Source: JAIBJN01 sp963838795
GTDB lineage: Bacteria > Actinomycetota > Thermoleophilia > Gaiellales > Gaiellaceae
Assembly: GCA_963838795.1 (NCBI GenBank)
Contig: CAWISL010000010.1
Location: 372,001 to 436,000 of the forward strand
DNA: 64,000 nt
Reading direction: 5' to 3'
In this document: piece after piece, positions 8,332-17,337 of the stretch
How positions within the stretch are numbered: position 1 is the stretch's first letter
Layout of the letters: each line of letters begins with the position of its first letter
Position numbers and translations under genes: made by a program
Notes under the pieces: generated by a model
Database searches by the model: none
What the model saw: the letters and a program-made list of their open reading frames with translations, nothing else
Told to the model about the DNA's origin: nothing

Positions 8332-9111
8332 ATGGACGCAGGGCTCTCCGGCAAGCGCGTGCTCGTCACTGGCGCCTCGGGCGGGATCGGCGCGGCTTGC
8401 GCGCTGGCGTTGGCGGACGAGGGCGCGCGCGTCGTCGTCCACTACCACCGGGGGCTCGAGCGAGCCGAGGCCGTGGCGTCGGAGTGCGGTGCGGGCTCCG
8501 TCCTCGCGCGGGCTGACCTGACCCGGGAGGACGAGGCTGACAGGCTTTTCGAGGAGGCCCGTGGCGCGTTCGGCGGCCTCGACGCGTGCGTCGCCGTCGC
8601 CGGCATCTGGCCCGAGGAGGACGTGCCGCTCTGGCGACTGTCGCTGGATCGCTGGCAGGAGACGCTGGCGGCCAACCTGACGGCGACGTTTCTGACCGCG
8701 CGCGGCTTCCTGCTGGAGGTCGAGCGGTCCGGCCACGGCAACCTCGTCCTCGTCGGCTCGACCGCCGGGCTGTACGGCGAGGCCGGGCACGCTGACTACG
8801 CCTCGGCCAAGTCGGCCATCGTCCGCGGGCTGCTTCTCAGCCTCAAGAACGAGATCGTCCGCATCGCGCCGCGCGGGCGCGTGAACGCGGTTTGCCCGGG
8901 CTGGACGGTGTCGCCGATGACCCGCTCCACGCTCGACGAGCCCGGCCTCGTCGACCGCGTCACGCGGACGATGGCCCTCCGCAAGGTCGCCGAGCCGGAG
9001 GACGTCGCGCGCCAGATCGTCGTGCTGGCGTCAGACGAGCTCTCGGGCCACGTCACGGGGCAGGTGGTCACGGTGGCCGGCGGCATGGAGGGCCGCGTGG
9101 TCCACGACTAG
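8332..9111 (+). CDS. Short-chain dehydrogenase/reductase (FabG-like)
   Basis: 259 residues, normal classical SDR length. Cofactor motif TGASGGIG near residue 13, catalytic Ser in GSTAGLYGE, and the YASAK catalytic Tyr-Lys pair near residue 160. The C-terminal GHVTGQVVTVAGGM is typical of FabG-like enzymes. The His/Arg-containing VVVHYHRG segment after the second strand suggests NADP preference (inference). It stands alone between a terminator and the oxidase operon, so the substrate cannot be guessed. Confidence 0.92.
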   Translation: MDAGLSGKRVLVTGASGGIGAACALALADEGARVVVHYHRGLERAEAVASECGAGSVLARADLTREDEADRLFEEARGAFGGLDACVAVAGIWPEEDVPLWRLSLDRWQETLAANLTATFLTARGFLLEVERSGHGNLVLVGSTAGLYGEAGHADYASAKSAIVRGLLLSLKNEIVRIAPRGRVNAVCPGWTVSPMTRSTLDEPGLVDRVTRTMALRKVAEPEDVARQIVVLASDELSGHVTGQVVTVAGGMEGRVVHD

Positions 9112-9221
9112 CTGAGGCGGCGCTCGATCCAGTGCCCGCCGACGGTGTCCGTCAGCCGGTTCGGGGCGACCGGTCGGAGCTCAGGCCCGGAGACGGTTGC
9201 GTTAGGGTTTCCGTCGGGGCC

Positions 9222-10256
9222 GTGATCCCCCGCTTCTCCGTGCGGAAACGCTCGATCATCCAAATGACGCTGGTCGGGGTGGCCGTGGGCGCAGCGCTGG
9301 CGATCGCCGCCCTCTTCATTCCCTGGCTTCCGGACGCGGCGTCGGAGCAGGCCGACATCATCGACAGCGTCTACTGGGTCGTGACGATCATCTGCGTGGT
9401 CGTCTTCGCGGTCGTCGCCGGGGTCTCGGGCTACGCGGTCTACAAGTTCAGGGCGCCTCCCGGGGACATGGACGACGGCAGTCCCATCCACGGCAACACG
9501 GGCCTCGAGATCACCTGGACCTTGATTCCGACGATCCTCGTCACGGGGATCGCGGTGTACTCCGGAGTCGCGCTCGCGCAGTCCGAGGAGCTTCCTCCGG
9601 ACCATCGCATCGTCGAGGTCACCTCCGAGCAGTTCGCCTGGACTTTCACCTACCCCGACATCGAGCTCGAGGGCGGAAGGCCGCTGACGACGGGTGAGCT
9701 CGTCGTCCCGATCGACCAGACGATTCGCTTCGAGATCACCTCGAAGGACGTCATCCACTCGTTCTGGGTCCCGGAGTGGAGGATGAAGCAGGACGCCGTC
9801 CAGGGCATCGTCACGGAGACGACCGTCAAGCCAACCCAGCTGGGGACGTTCCCCGTCATCTGCACCGAGCTCTGCGGCCTCGGGCACGCGCTCATGCGCT
9901 CGCAGGCACGCGTCCTCTCGCCTGCCGACTTCGAGGCGTGGGTGGAGGAGCAGAAGCGCCTCGCGCTGGAAGGCGGCTCCATCCAGGGCAAGGAGCTTTT
10001 CACGCAACAGTGCGGGAGCTGCCACGTGCTCGCCGACGCCGGCACTCTGGCCGAGGTCGGCCCCAACCTTGACGAAGCGCTGCAGGGAGTCGACGCAGAC
10101 TTCATCCTCCAGTCGATCGTCGACCCGAGCGCCGAGATCGCCTCCGGCTATCAGGACGGCGTCATGCCTGCCAACTACGGAGAGCTCTTCACCGATCCGC
10201 AGCTCGACGGGCTCGTCGAGTACCTGCTCGAGGCGACGGGAGGAGGGGCGCGGTAG
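9222..10256 (+). CDS. ctaC: Cytochrome c oxidase subunit II with fused cytochrome c domain (caa3 type)
   Basis: About 344 residues. Two N-terminal membrane helices anchor a cupredoxin domain holding the CuA site: His in VIHSFWVPEW, Cys-x3-Cys in CTELCGLGHALM plus its His and Met. A C-terminal cytochrome c domain with CGSCH and a downstream GVMPANYG methionine ligand follows, so electrons enter through a covalently attached haem as in caa3 oxidases. GTG 9222 is chosen since it leaves a short cytoplasmic tail before the first helix. The stop shares a base with the subunit I start (TAGTG). The reading frame extends upstream but without coding features. Confidence 0.94.
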   Translation: MIPRFSVRKRSIIQMTLVGVAVGAALAIAALFIPWLPDAASEQADIIDSVYWVVTIICVVVFAVVAGVSGYAVYKFRAPPGDMDDGSPIHGNTGLEITWTLIPTILVTGIAVYSGVALAQSEELPPDHRIVEVTSEQFAWTFTYPDIELEGGRPLTTGELVVPIDQTIRFEITSKDVIHSFWVPEWRMKQDAVQGIVTETTVKPTQLGTFPVICTELCGLGHALMRSQARVLSPADFEAWVEEQKRLALEGGSIQGKELFTQQCGSCHVLADAGTLAEVGPNLDEALQGVDADFILQSIVDPSAEIASGYQDGVMPANYGELFTDPQLDGLVEYLLEATGGGAR

Positions 10257-12226
10257 TGGTCGTCGACTTCCACGAGGCCCACGAGGCCGAGCCCGCCGCG
10301 GCCCACGGCCCGCCTCCGCCCCGCAGGGGCCTCCGCCGCCTGACTGGTGCCGGTTGGCTCCGGGTGCTCTGGGCGGTCCCGCTCGCCTGGGTGCTCGCGA
10401 CGCTGCTCGTGATCGGCGCGCGCTCCGCGCTCGGCTACGAGCCGCTCTGGGAGCTGCAGGTACTGATCGTCGCGTGGACGGTGATCGTCCCGCTGGCCTT
10501 CCTCGCGGGCCTTGGCGGCTTCGACTACTGGCTCTACTGGATCTCCGGGCGGCCGACGCGGCCCGAGGACCACTCGGGCCACGGTGCCCGGACGTGGAAG
10601 GACTACTTCCGCGTCAACACCGACCACAAGGTGATCGGGATCCAGTACGTCGTCACGACGATCTTCTTCTTCGTCGCCGCCGGCCTGATGGCGATGTTCA
10701 TGCGCGCGGAGCTGGCGCAGCCCGGGATGCAGTACGTGGACACCAACACGTTCAACGGCCTCTTCTCGGTGCACGCCTCGCTGATGATCTTCCTCTTCAT
10801 CATCCCCGCGTTCGCCGGCCTCGGGAACTACGTCATCCCGCTCATGATCGGCGCGCCGGACATGGCTTTTCCGCGTCTCAACGCGCTCTCGTTCTGGCTT
10901 CTCCCGATCGCCGGGCTGATCATGATGTCGAGTTACCTGGTGCCCGACGGCGGCGCGTTCGCGGCCGGCTGGACGAACTACGTGCCGTTGGCCGTCAACC
11001 AGGCGGACGGGAACCTGATGTTCCAGATGGGCGTCCAGTGGGCGGGGGCGTCGTCGATCATGACCGCCCTCAACTTCCTGGTCACCATCATCACCATGCG
11101 GGCGCCGGGAATGTCCTTCTGGCGCATGCCGCTGCTCGTGTGGGCGAACTTCGCCACCTCGACGCTCGTCGTCCTCGCGACGCCGTTCGTGGCCGGCTCC
11201 CAGTTCTTCATCCTGTTCGACCGGGTCCTGCACACGAACTTCTTCAACCCGGAGCTGGGAGGCGACGTCGTCGCCTACCAGCACATCTTCTGGTTCTACT
11301 CGCACCCAGCGGTCTACATCATGATGCTGCCCGGCTTCGGCATCGCCTCGGAGGTGATCTCCGTCTTCGCGCGGAAGCCGATCTTCGGCTACCGGCTGAT
11401 GGCGCTCTCGCTGATGGCGATCCTCATCCTCGGCTTCTCCGTCTGGGCGCACCACATGTTCGTGTCCGGCATGCAGCCGTGGATACGGATCCCGATGATG
11501 ATCACCACGCTCGTGATCGCCGTGCCCACCGGGATCAAGGTGTTCAGCTGGCTGGCGACGCTGTGGGAGGGGCGTCTGCACTTCAGGACGCCCATGCTCT
11601 TCGCCTCGGGCTTCGTGTCGATGTTCGTGATCGGCGGCCTCTCCGGGATCTATCTGGGCTCGGTGCCGGTGGACATCCACGCGAGCGACACGTACTTCGT
11701 CGTCGCCCACATCCATTACGTCCTCTTCGGCGGGTCGCTCTTCACGATCTTCGCCGGCATCTACTACTGGTTCCCGAAGATGACCGGGCGGATGTACGAC
11801 GAGCGGCTGGGGAAGATCCACTTCTGGCTGACGTTCGTCGGCTTCAACGTCACCTTCTTCCCCATGCACTGGATCGGCCTGCAGGGCATGCCGCGCCGCG
11901 TGGCCGACTACGCGCCCGAGTTCGGGAACTGGAACTTCGTCATCTCGATCGCGTCGTTCGGCCTCGGCGCCTCCACGGTCGTCTTCCTCTACAACATGAT
12001 CGTGAGCTGGCGGCGCGGGCCGATCGCGCCCGGGAACCCGTGGCGGGCGCTCACGCTGGAGTGGCAGGTGTCCTCGCCGCCGCCGGTCTTCAACTTCGAC
12101 GAGGTGCCGCAGGTCGTCGGCAGCCCCTACGAGTACGGGACGCGCGGGGCACGCCATGCGGTGCTGAACGGCAAGCCGGCGGAGACAGGCAAGGCGCCCG
12201 AGCCGGTGGAGGCGATCCACTCGTGA
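10256..12226 (+). CDS. ctaD: Cytochrome c oxidase subunit I, A2-family haem-copper oxidase
   Basis: 656 residues, about 13 membrane helices. It carries the haem a/a3 and CuB ligands: WFYSHPAVYI with the CuB His, the HH pair in VWAHHMF, and the His cluster in VVAHIHYVLFGG. The D-channel Glu of A1 enzymes (GHPEVY) is replaced by YSHPAV, the signature of the A2 subfamily found in Thermus and Rhodothermus caa3 oxidases. A Pro/Ala/His-rich N-terminal stretch of about 30 residues precedes the first helix. GTG start overlaps the upstream stop by one base, and its stop overlaps the next gene as GTGA. Confidence 0.95.
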   Translation: MVVDFHEAHEAEPAAAHGPPPPRRGLRRLTGAGWLRVLWAVPLAWVLATLLVIGARSALGYEPLWELQVLIVAWTVIVPLAFLAGLGGFDYWLYWISGRPTRPEDHSGHGARTWKDYFRVNTDHKVIGIQYVVTTIFFFVAAGLMAMFMRAELAQPGMQYVDTNTFNGLFSVHASLMIFLFIIPAFAGLGNYVIPLMIGAPDMAFPRLNALSFWLLPIAGLIMMSSYLVPDGGAFAAGWTNYVPLAVNQADGNLMFQMGVQWAGASSIMTALNFLVTIITMRAPGMSFWRMPLLVWANFATSTLVVLATPFVAGSQFFILFDRVLHTNFFNPELGGDVVAYQHIFWFYSHPAVYIMMLPGFGIASEVISVFARKPIFGYRLMALSLMAILILGFSVWAHHMFVSGMQPWIRIPMMITTLVIAVPTGIKVFSWLATLWEGRLHFRTPMLFASGFVSMFVIGGLSGIYLGSVPVDIHASDTYFVVAHIHYVLFGGSLFTIFAGIYYWFPKMTGRMYDERLGKIHFWLTFVGFNVTFFPMHWIGLQGMPRRVADYAPEFGNWNFVISIASFGLGASTVVFLYNMIVSWRRGPIAPGNPWRALTLEWQVSSPPPVFNFDEVPQVVGSPYEYGTRGARHAVLNGKPAETGKAPEPVEAIHS

Positions 12227-13095
12227 CAGAGGCCGGGAACCCGTACGAGCAGCCGCGGGCGGAGGCCTCGGCGCGGCCGCGGCACATCCTCGTCCTCGCC
12301 AACGAGACCGTCGCGGGACGGACGCTCCTCGAGGTGATCGAGGAGCGCGCCGCCGCGGGCCCGATCCGCGTCACCGTCGTCTCCCCGCAAAACGATCCTC
12401 ACGCCGGCTACGTGGTCTACGAGGACAGCCGTCGCTCGAGTGCCGACCGGCGCCTGCGCCGAACGCTCGACCTCCTGCACGAAGCCGGGATCGCCGCTCG
12501 CGGGGCGATCGTCGACCCTGATCCGCTCCAGGCTCTGCGCGATGCGCTCCACCAGTACGCGCCCGTGGACGAGGTCATCATCTCCACCCACCCCGGCGCC
12601 GTGCGCTCGAGCTGGCTGCGCGGAGGGCTCGTCGACCGCGCGCGGAAGGCCGCCAAGGAGATTCCGGTCACCCACGTGGAGGTCGACCTCGCGTCGCCTC
12701 GCGAGCGGATCCACGTGCTCGTGATCGCGAATCAGACGATCGTGGGAGGCCCGCTCCTGGAGGCGATCCGCGAGCGTGTCAAGGCAGGCCCCACCGACTT
12801 CACGCTGGTCGCACCGGCCGACCAGCCAGGCGTCCAGCAGCGGCTGGAGCAGGCGCTGGCCGAGCTGAAGCGGGAGGGCGTCGAGGCGACGGGCCACATC
12901 GGCGACGCGGATCCCGTCACCGCCGCCCTGAACGTCGTTCACGACGAGCAGGTCGATGAGATCATCGTCTCGACGTTCCCGGCAGCGACCTCGGGCTGGC
13001 TGCGGCGTGACGTCGTCGGCCGGATCGAGAGCGGGGCCGGCCTCCCGGTGCAGCACGTGGTCGTCGAGCCGGTCGAGGCGGAGGTCACGTCCTAG
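12223..13095 (+). CDS. Tandem universal-stress-like protein in the oxidase operon
   Basis: About 290 residues made of two similar alpha/beta repeats. Repeat 1 begins HILVLANETVAGRTLLE and ends near DEVIISTHPGAVRSSWLRGG. Repeat 2 begins IHVLVIANQTIVGGPLLEA and ends near DEIIVSTFPAATSGWLRR. The fold pattern is that of UspA/Rossmann-like domains, but the usual GxxGx9G(S/T) ATP loop is not visible. GTG start overlaps the ctaD stop (GTGA), so it is co-translated with subunit I. No membrane segment. The role is unknown; regulation or assembly of the oxidase under stress is only an inference from position. Confidence 0.78.
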   Translation: MTEAGNPYEQPRAEASARPRHILVLANETVAGRTLLEVIEERAAAGPIRVTVVSPQNDPHAGYVVYEDSRRSSADRRLRRTLDLLHEAGIAARGAIVDPDPLQALRDALHQYAPVDEVIISTHPGAVRSSWLRGGLVDRARKAAKEIPVTHVEVDLASPRERIHVLVIANQTIVGGPLLEAIRERVKAGPTDFTLVAPADQPGVQQRLEQALAELKREGVEATGHIGDADPVTAALNVVHDEQVDEIIVSTFPAATSGWLRRDVVGRIESGAGLPVQHVVVEPVEAEVTS

Positions 13096-13097
13096 CC

Positions 13098-13712
13098 GTG
13101 GCCTCGGTCGCGCACACTCAGGATCACGAGGACCACCCGCCGGCGGCGCACCAGAGCTCGCGCGTCGACGCGCGCCTGCTTGGCATGTACCTCTTCATCG
13201 CCTCGGAGACGATGCTCTTCGGGTCGTTCTTCACCATCTACTTCTTCGACCGCGTGGTCGGGCACGACGAAGTGGGTTGGCCGCCCGAGGGATTCGAGCT
13301 GCCGGTCTACCTCGCGCTCGTCAACACGATCATCCTCGTCACGTCCAGCTTCTCCATGCACTGGGCGCTCCAGTCGATCAAGCGGAACAACCGCTCGGGA
13401 CTGATCGCCGGCCTGACGCTCACGTTCCTCCTCGGCCTCACGTTCCTCCTGATCCAGGCGCGGGAGTACACCCGCATCGGCTTCGGCCCGTCCGAGAACG
13501 CCTTCGCCTCAACCTTCTTCGGCCTCACCGGCCTCCACGGAGCGCACGTGTTCGTCGGCCTCAATCTCCTGCTCTACGCGCTCATCCGCTCGCTCCGCGG
13601 CCACTACGGGCCGAAGGCGGAGGACCACCTCGGCGTCGAGCTGCCAGGGATCTATTGGCACTTCGTGGACGTAATGTGGATCGTGGTGTACACAACGGTG
13701 TACGTGATCTGA
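13098..13712 (+). CDS. ctaE: Cytochrome c oxidase subunit III
   Basis: 204 residues with five predicted membrane helices, the short form of subunit III. Conserved stretches include FIASETMLFGSFF near residue 35 and LTGLHGAHVFVGL followed by a membrane helix, with the terminal VDVMWIVVY motif. Starts GTG two bases after the preceding stop. It completes a II-I-III set, with a small fourth subunit probably supplied by the next gene. Confidence 0.93.
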   Translation: MASVAHTQDHEDHPPAAHQSSRVDARLLGMYLFIASETMLFGSFFTIYFFDRVVGHDEVGWPPEGFELPVYLALVNTIILVTSSFSMHWALQSIKRNNRSGLIAGLTLTFLLGLTFLLIQAREYTRIGFGPSENAFASTFFGLTGLHGAHVFVGLNLLLYALIRSLRGHYGPKAEDHLGVELPGIYWHFVDVMWIVVYTTVYVI

Positions 13713-13734
13713 GCCACAAGCTCCAGGAGGGGTA

Positions 13735-14394
13735 ATGCGCAACCCATTCCGGACCGAAGCCGAGGCGTTCGGGTTCGTCCTCGTGTGCGTGGCGCTCTTC
13801 AGCCTCGTCGCGCTGGCCGGGATTCTCGCCGGCGGGTGGGTGGCCCTCGCCGTCTTCTTCGTCCTCGCAGGCGCGGTCGCGTTCTACGTGAAGGCCGAGC
13901 CCAAGCCCCCGGCCGAGCCGGTGCTGTCGCGTGAAGGAGGCGGCCGCCGCCGCATTCTCGTCGTCGCGAACGAGACCGTCGCCGGCCGCGCGTTGCGAGG
14001 GGAGGTCGTCCGCCGTGCGGCCGGGGAGGCCGACGTCCTCGTCGTCTGCCCGGCTCTCAACTCGCCCCTTCGCCACTGGGCCTCCGACGAGGACGGCGCC
14101 CGGGCGGAGGCCGAGCGGAGGCTCGCGGCGTCGCTGGGGGCGCTGGCGTCGGAAGGCGTCGAGGCGCGCGGGGAAGTGGGCGATGCCGATCCGATCCAGG
14201 CGATGGACGACGCGCTGCGGACCTTCGGCGCCGACGAGATCGTGATCTCGACCCATCCGCCCGGGCGGTCGAACTGGCTCGAGAAAGAGGTGATCGAACG
14301 GGCCCGCGAGCGCTACCCGGTCCCGATCACGCACGTGGTCGTCGACCTGGATCGCGAGAGCGCGGGCTCGGCCGCGACCGGCGCCGCGAGTTAG
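13735..14394 (+). CDS. Two-helix membrane anchor fused to a universal-stress-like domain
   Basis: 219 residues. The first 60 residues form two transmembrane helices (around GFVLVCVALFSLVALAGILA and GWVALAVFFVLAGAVAFYV), the size and place expected for an oxidase subunit IV. The rest is a cytoplasmic domain beginning RRILVVANETVAGRALRGE and carrying DEIVISTHPPGRSNWLEKE, clearly homologous to both repeats of the protein at 12223. A strong ribosome site AGGAGGGG precedes the ATG. The fusion ties the Usp-like domain physically to the oxidase (inference). Its 3' end overlaps the convergent cytochrome gene by 4 bp. Confidence 0.8.
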   Translation: MRNPFRTEAEAFGFVLVCVALFSLVALAGILAGGWVALAVFFVLAGAVAFYVKAEPKPPAEPVLSREGGGRRRILVVANETVAGRALRGEVVRRAAGEADVLVVCPALNSPLRHWASDEDGARAEAERRLAASLGALASEGVEARGEVGDADPIQAMDDALRTFGADEIVISTHPPGRSNWLEKEVIERARERYPVPITHVVVDLDRESAGSAATGAAS

Positions 14395-14831
14395 CCCGAC
14401 GCGGTCTCGGTGTCCGGAGCGTCGCCCTGGTCGCCGCTCGGATCGCAGCCGGGCACGTCCTTGCCCGCGACGCTGGCCACGTACGCGGCAACGTCCACGG
14501 CGTCCTGGCCGGTGACGAGGTCGGCGGGCATGGCTCCCGCTGCGAGGTCGATCTGGCCGAGGACGGCGGAGTAGATCGTGCTTTCTTCGAAGCCCTGCGC
14601 GCAGCTGTAGCCGAACGCCTGGTCGAGATTGGGGCCCACCGTTCCTGCGGTGCCCGCGTCCAGGAGCGTGTGGCATGACCCACAGCTCGCCTTGCCCTCG
14701 ACTCCCGAGACGAACAGCGTCTTGCCGGTCGAGCGGTTGGCGTCCTCCTGCCCCGTCACCTGCTCATCGTCTCCTCCGCAACCCGCCACGAGCAGCGCCG
14801 AGGCGGCGAGCAGTATGACGACGAGCCGCAC
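14391..14831 (-). CDS. Cytochrome c lipoprotein
   Basis: 146 residues. Signal peptide with lipobox LVAGC, then a monohaem cytochrome c domain: CGSCH near residue 50, GPNLDQAF, and a methionine ligand in GAMPADL. Very similar in layout to the cytochrome domain fused to oxidase subunit II. Convergent with the oxidase operon, it is a likely electron donor to the caa3 enzyme from a bc1-type complex (inference). An acidic tail rich in Asp/Gly/Ser follows the domain. Confidence 0.9.
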   Translation of the reverse strand: MRLVVILLAASALLVAGCGGDDEQVTGQEDANRSTGKTLFVSGVEGKASCGSCHTLLDAGTAGTVGPNLDQAFGYSCAQGFEESTIYSAVLGQIDLAAGAMPADLVTGQDAVDVAAYVASVAGKDVPGCDPSGDQGDAPDTETASG

Positions 14832-14841
14832 CGTCCCTCGC

Positions 14842-15207
14842 TCAGGAGCGCTGCGACTCGGTGACGCCGGCGCTCTCGAGCGCCTCCGTCCTGTCGGTAT
14901 GGATTGGGAACTCGCGGTTGAGCCCTGTGATCTCGAAGATCTTGGTGATGTTGCGGTCGTTGCAGACGACCGACAGCTGCCCGTTCTTCTGCCGCAGCCG
15001 CTTGAGGCCGCCGACGAGGACCCCGAGCGTCGTCGAGTCGATGAAGGTGGTGTCCGTCAGGTCGACGATGACGTGGCTCGCGCCTCGGGCGATCACGTCC
15101 AGGAGCTGCTGCTTGAACTCCGGGGCGGTGTAGAGGTCGACCTCGCCGGTCACGGCGACGACCCAAACGTCCCCCGCGACCTGCTCCGCCTTGCTGTCGA
15201 AGTCCAT
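14842..15207 (-). CDS. STAS-domain anti-sigma factor antagonist (SpoIIAA/RsbV-like)
   Basis: 121 residues, a single STAS domain. The phosphorylatable serine sits in TTFIDSTTLGVLVGGL near residue 57. Such proteins release sigma factors by binding a partner anti-sigma kinase. No partner kinase or sigma factor lies next to it. Good ribosome site GGAAGAG before the ATG. Downstream of it lies the cytochrome c gene, 10 bp away, possibly co-transcribed. Confidence 0.9.
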   Translation of the reverse strand: MDFDSKAEQVAGDVWVVAVTGEVDLYTAPEFKQQLLDVIARGASHVIVDLTDTTFIDSTTLGVLVGGLKRLRQKNGQLSVVCNDRNITKIFEITGLNREFPIHTDRTEALESAGVTESQRS

Positions 15208-15247
15208 CAGCTCTTCCTCCCTGGGTCGAGCGCCTACCCTAACCGCT

Positions 15248-16027
15248 CTACCCGCCGTCCGACTGGGCGTCTGGCGTGAGGCCGGAGACCGTCTTCAGCT
15301 GGTCGATCCGCTCTTCGATCTGCTCCGCGTTCGGGCTGTTCGGCTGCAGGTCGAGGTACGCCTCGTAGGCGGAGATCGCTGACTCGTAGTCCTGGGCCGT
15401 CTCCGCGGCGTTCGCGTACTGGAGGAAGAGCAGCGGATCGTCGTCGACCAGCTCGGTCAGCTCGGAGAAGACGCCGATCTGGGCGAGCGAGAGGCTCTGC
15501 ACCTCGGCGTTCGCGGCGTTGGCGCGTTCCTGTGCCCGGGCGCTCAGCGACGCCGTCAGGGGGTTCGTGGTCAGCTCCTGGAGGAACTCGCTGTCCTCGG
15601 GGGCGAGCGTGTTCGGGAGGGACGCCTCGGCCGCCGCGTTCGAGGCGACGGTCGCGCGCTGCTGGGCCTCCGCGATCTGCGCCCCGTACAGTGCGGCAAG
15701 GGCGCTGAGGGCGTCGGTGTCCCCAGGATGCATCGTCCGGTACCTCTCGTACGCAGCGACTGCCACGTCGACCTCGCCCTCCGCCTGGGCGGCGCGCGCG
15801 AGGTCGAGCTGGGCCTCGGGGTCGCCGGGGCGCTCGGCTACCGCCTCCTGCGCGTCGTCGAGCGCGGGCGTGTCGCTCGAGACCGGACGGTTGAGGAGGT
15901 CGGAGATGTAGTCGCCGATCCCGGAGCCGCCGGCGCCGACGCCGAAGAAGACAAAGCTGAAGGCGAACGCCACGGCGAGGAAGAGGAAGACCCACTTCGC
16001 CCGCCGCCGGAGCTTCGGGAAGAACAT
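15248..16027 (-). CDS. Membrane-anchored TPR protein
   Basis: About 259 residues. A short basic N-terminus MFFPKLRRRAKW precedes one membrane helix (VFLFLAVAFAFSFVFFGVG); the exported part holds tetratricopeptide-like repeats, e.g. AQLDLARAAQAEGEVDVAVA and QYANAAETAQDYESAISAYE. ATG 16027 overlaps the amidohydrolase stop (TGATG). A longer start at 16105 is possible but would lie inside the upstream gene. Likely a scaffold for a cell-envelope complex; partner unknown. Part of a Tat-linked operon. Confidence 0.8.
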   Translation of the reverse strand: MFFPKLRRRAKWVFLFLAVAFAFSFVFFGVGAGGSGIGDYISDLLNRPVSSDTPALDDAQEAVAERPGDPEAQLDLARAAQAEGEVDVAVAAYERYRTMHPGDTDALSALAALYGAQIAEAQQRATVASNAAAEASLPNTLAPEDSEFLQELTTNPLTASLSARAQERANAANAEVQSLSLAQIGVFSELTELVDDDPLLFLQYANAAETAQDYESAISAYEAYLDLQPNSPNAEQIEERIDQLKTVSGLTPDAQSDGG

Positions 16028-17337
16028 CAGGTCTTCGGCCTGGGCGGCACGTTGCTGAGCAGGCGGCCGCGGGCGGCGCTTGCGCTGCGTCGAAGCTCGT
16101 GCCATTCGAACCCTCCTTCCTCGTACCGAGCCTCGCCCGCGACGAGGGTCAGGAGCACCCTGTCCGGCGAGCCGCCGAAGACCACGGCGGTCGTTGGGTC
16201 CTCCCAGGGGAGGAACGGCGAGCCGGCGAGCGAGACGACGGCAAGGTCGGCGCGCTTTCCGACGGCGAGCGAGCCCGTCTCGTCGCCGAGCCGGAGCGCG
16301 CGCGCTGCGCCAAGAGTAGCGAGTTCCAGCGCCGCGCTGGCCGAGAGCGCGTCCGGGCGCTGCTCGCGCGCACGCGCGAGGTAAACAGCCGCTCGCATCT
16401 CCTCGAACATGTCGAACGACGGCGTGGACGCCGGGCTGTCGGTTCCGAGGCCGACCTGGACGCCGCCCGCCAGGAACGTCGCGAGCGGCGCGGCGCCGCA
16501 GCCGAGTACGGCGTTGGAGCGCGGGCAATGGGCGATCGCCGTGTCGTGCTCTGCCAGGAGCTCGATCTCCTCCGAGTCGGCGTGCACGCAGTGCGCCGCC
16601 AGCACCGACGGCCCGAGCAGCTCGCGCTCGGCCAGCATGCGGATCCCGGTAGTCCCCGGCGGCGCCACCAGCAGCTCGGCCGCGGCGCTCATCGTCCCGC
16701 TCCCACGCAGGAGCCATTCCTGCTCGGCCTCGCTCTCCGCGAGGTGGGTCGTCAGCGGGAGCCCGAGGCCGGCGCAGGCCTCGTAAACCTCCGCGGACGT
16801 CGTGTACGGAGCGTGCGGCGAGACCCCGAGAGCGAGACGCTCGGAGAGAAAGCCGGACGCGCCCTCGCGCAGCTCGGCGAAGCGCGTGAGCGCGGCCTCG
16901 GGATCGTCGCCGAACACCTCTAGGTACACGATCCCGGCGAGACCGAGGTCGGCGCAGGCGTCGGCTGCGGCGCCGGTGAAGCTCGCGTCGCCGATCGTGG
17001 CGATCCCGGAGCGCAGGCACTCCGCCGCTGCGAGTTTCGCGATGGCGATCGCGTCGCCTGCGACTAGGCGGCGCTTCCGGGTCACGTGGAGGTCGATCCA
17101 CGGCGGAAACGCGAAGCCGTCCCCGAAGCCCGCGTAGACCGCGTACTCCAGATGGGAGTGGGCGTTCACGAACGCCGGGACGATGACGGCGTCCTCGAAC
17201 GTCCGCCGCTCGCCCGGGAGGTCGCCTGCCCGCCCGACCTCGACGATGCGCCCGTTCTCGACCGCGACGCCTCCATCGCGCACGGGTTCCCCCTCGACCG
17301 GGACGACCCAGTCGGCCGCGTAGACGACGGGAGCCAC
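16027..17337 (-). CDS. Amidohydrolase-superfamily deaminase (MTA/SAH or aminofutalosine deaminase-like)
   Basis: 436 residues. Metal-binding motifs of the subtype III amidohydrolases are present in order: NAHSHLE near residue 59, HLAESEAE, AAHCVHAD and LGTDSPAS. This set is shared by methylthioadenosine/SAH deaminases, chlorohydrolases and the menaquinone-pathway aminofutalosine deaminase. No other futalosine genes are in view, so the substrate stays open. GTG start overlaps the TatC stop by one base (TAGTG), giving a tight tatA-tatC-amidohydrolase-TPR order. Confidence 0.85.
   Translation of the reverse strand: MAPVVYAADWVVPVEGEPVRDGGVAVENGRIVEVGRAGDLPGERRTFEDAVIVPAFVNAHSHLEYAVYAGFGDGFAFPPWIDLHVTRKRRLVAGDAIAIAKLAAAECLRSGIATIGDASFTGAAADACADLGLAGIVYLEVFGDDPEAALTRFAELREGASGFLSERLALGVSPHAPYTTSAEVYEACAGLGLPLTTHLAESEAEQEWLLRGSGTMSAAAELLVAPPGTTGIRMLAERELLGPSVLAAHCVHADSEEIELLAEHDTAIAHCPRSNAVLGCGAAPLATFLAGGVQVGLGTDSPASTPSFDMFEEMRAAVYLARAREQRPDALSASAALELATLGAARALRLGDETGSLAVGKRADLAVVSLAGSPFLPWEDPTTAVVFGGSPDRVLLTLVAGEARYEEGGFEWHELRRSASAARGRLLSNVPPRPKT

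Noticed and set aside
10069..13095. Thousand-codon open frame on the plus strand across the oxidase genes
   Set aside because: Arg/His/Pro-rich shadow of ctaD; only its last part is the real Usp-like gene from 12223.
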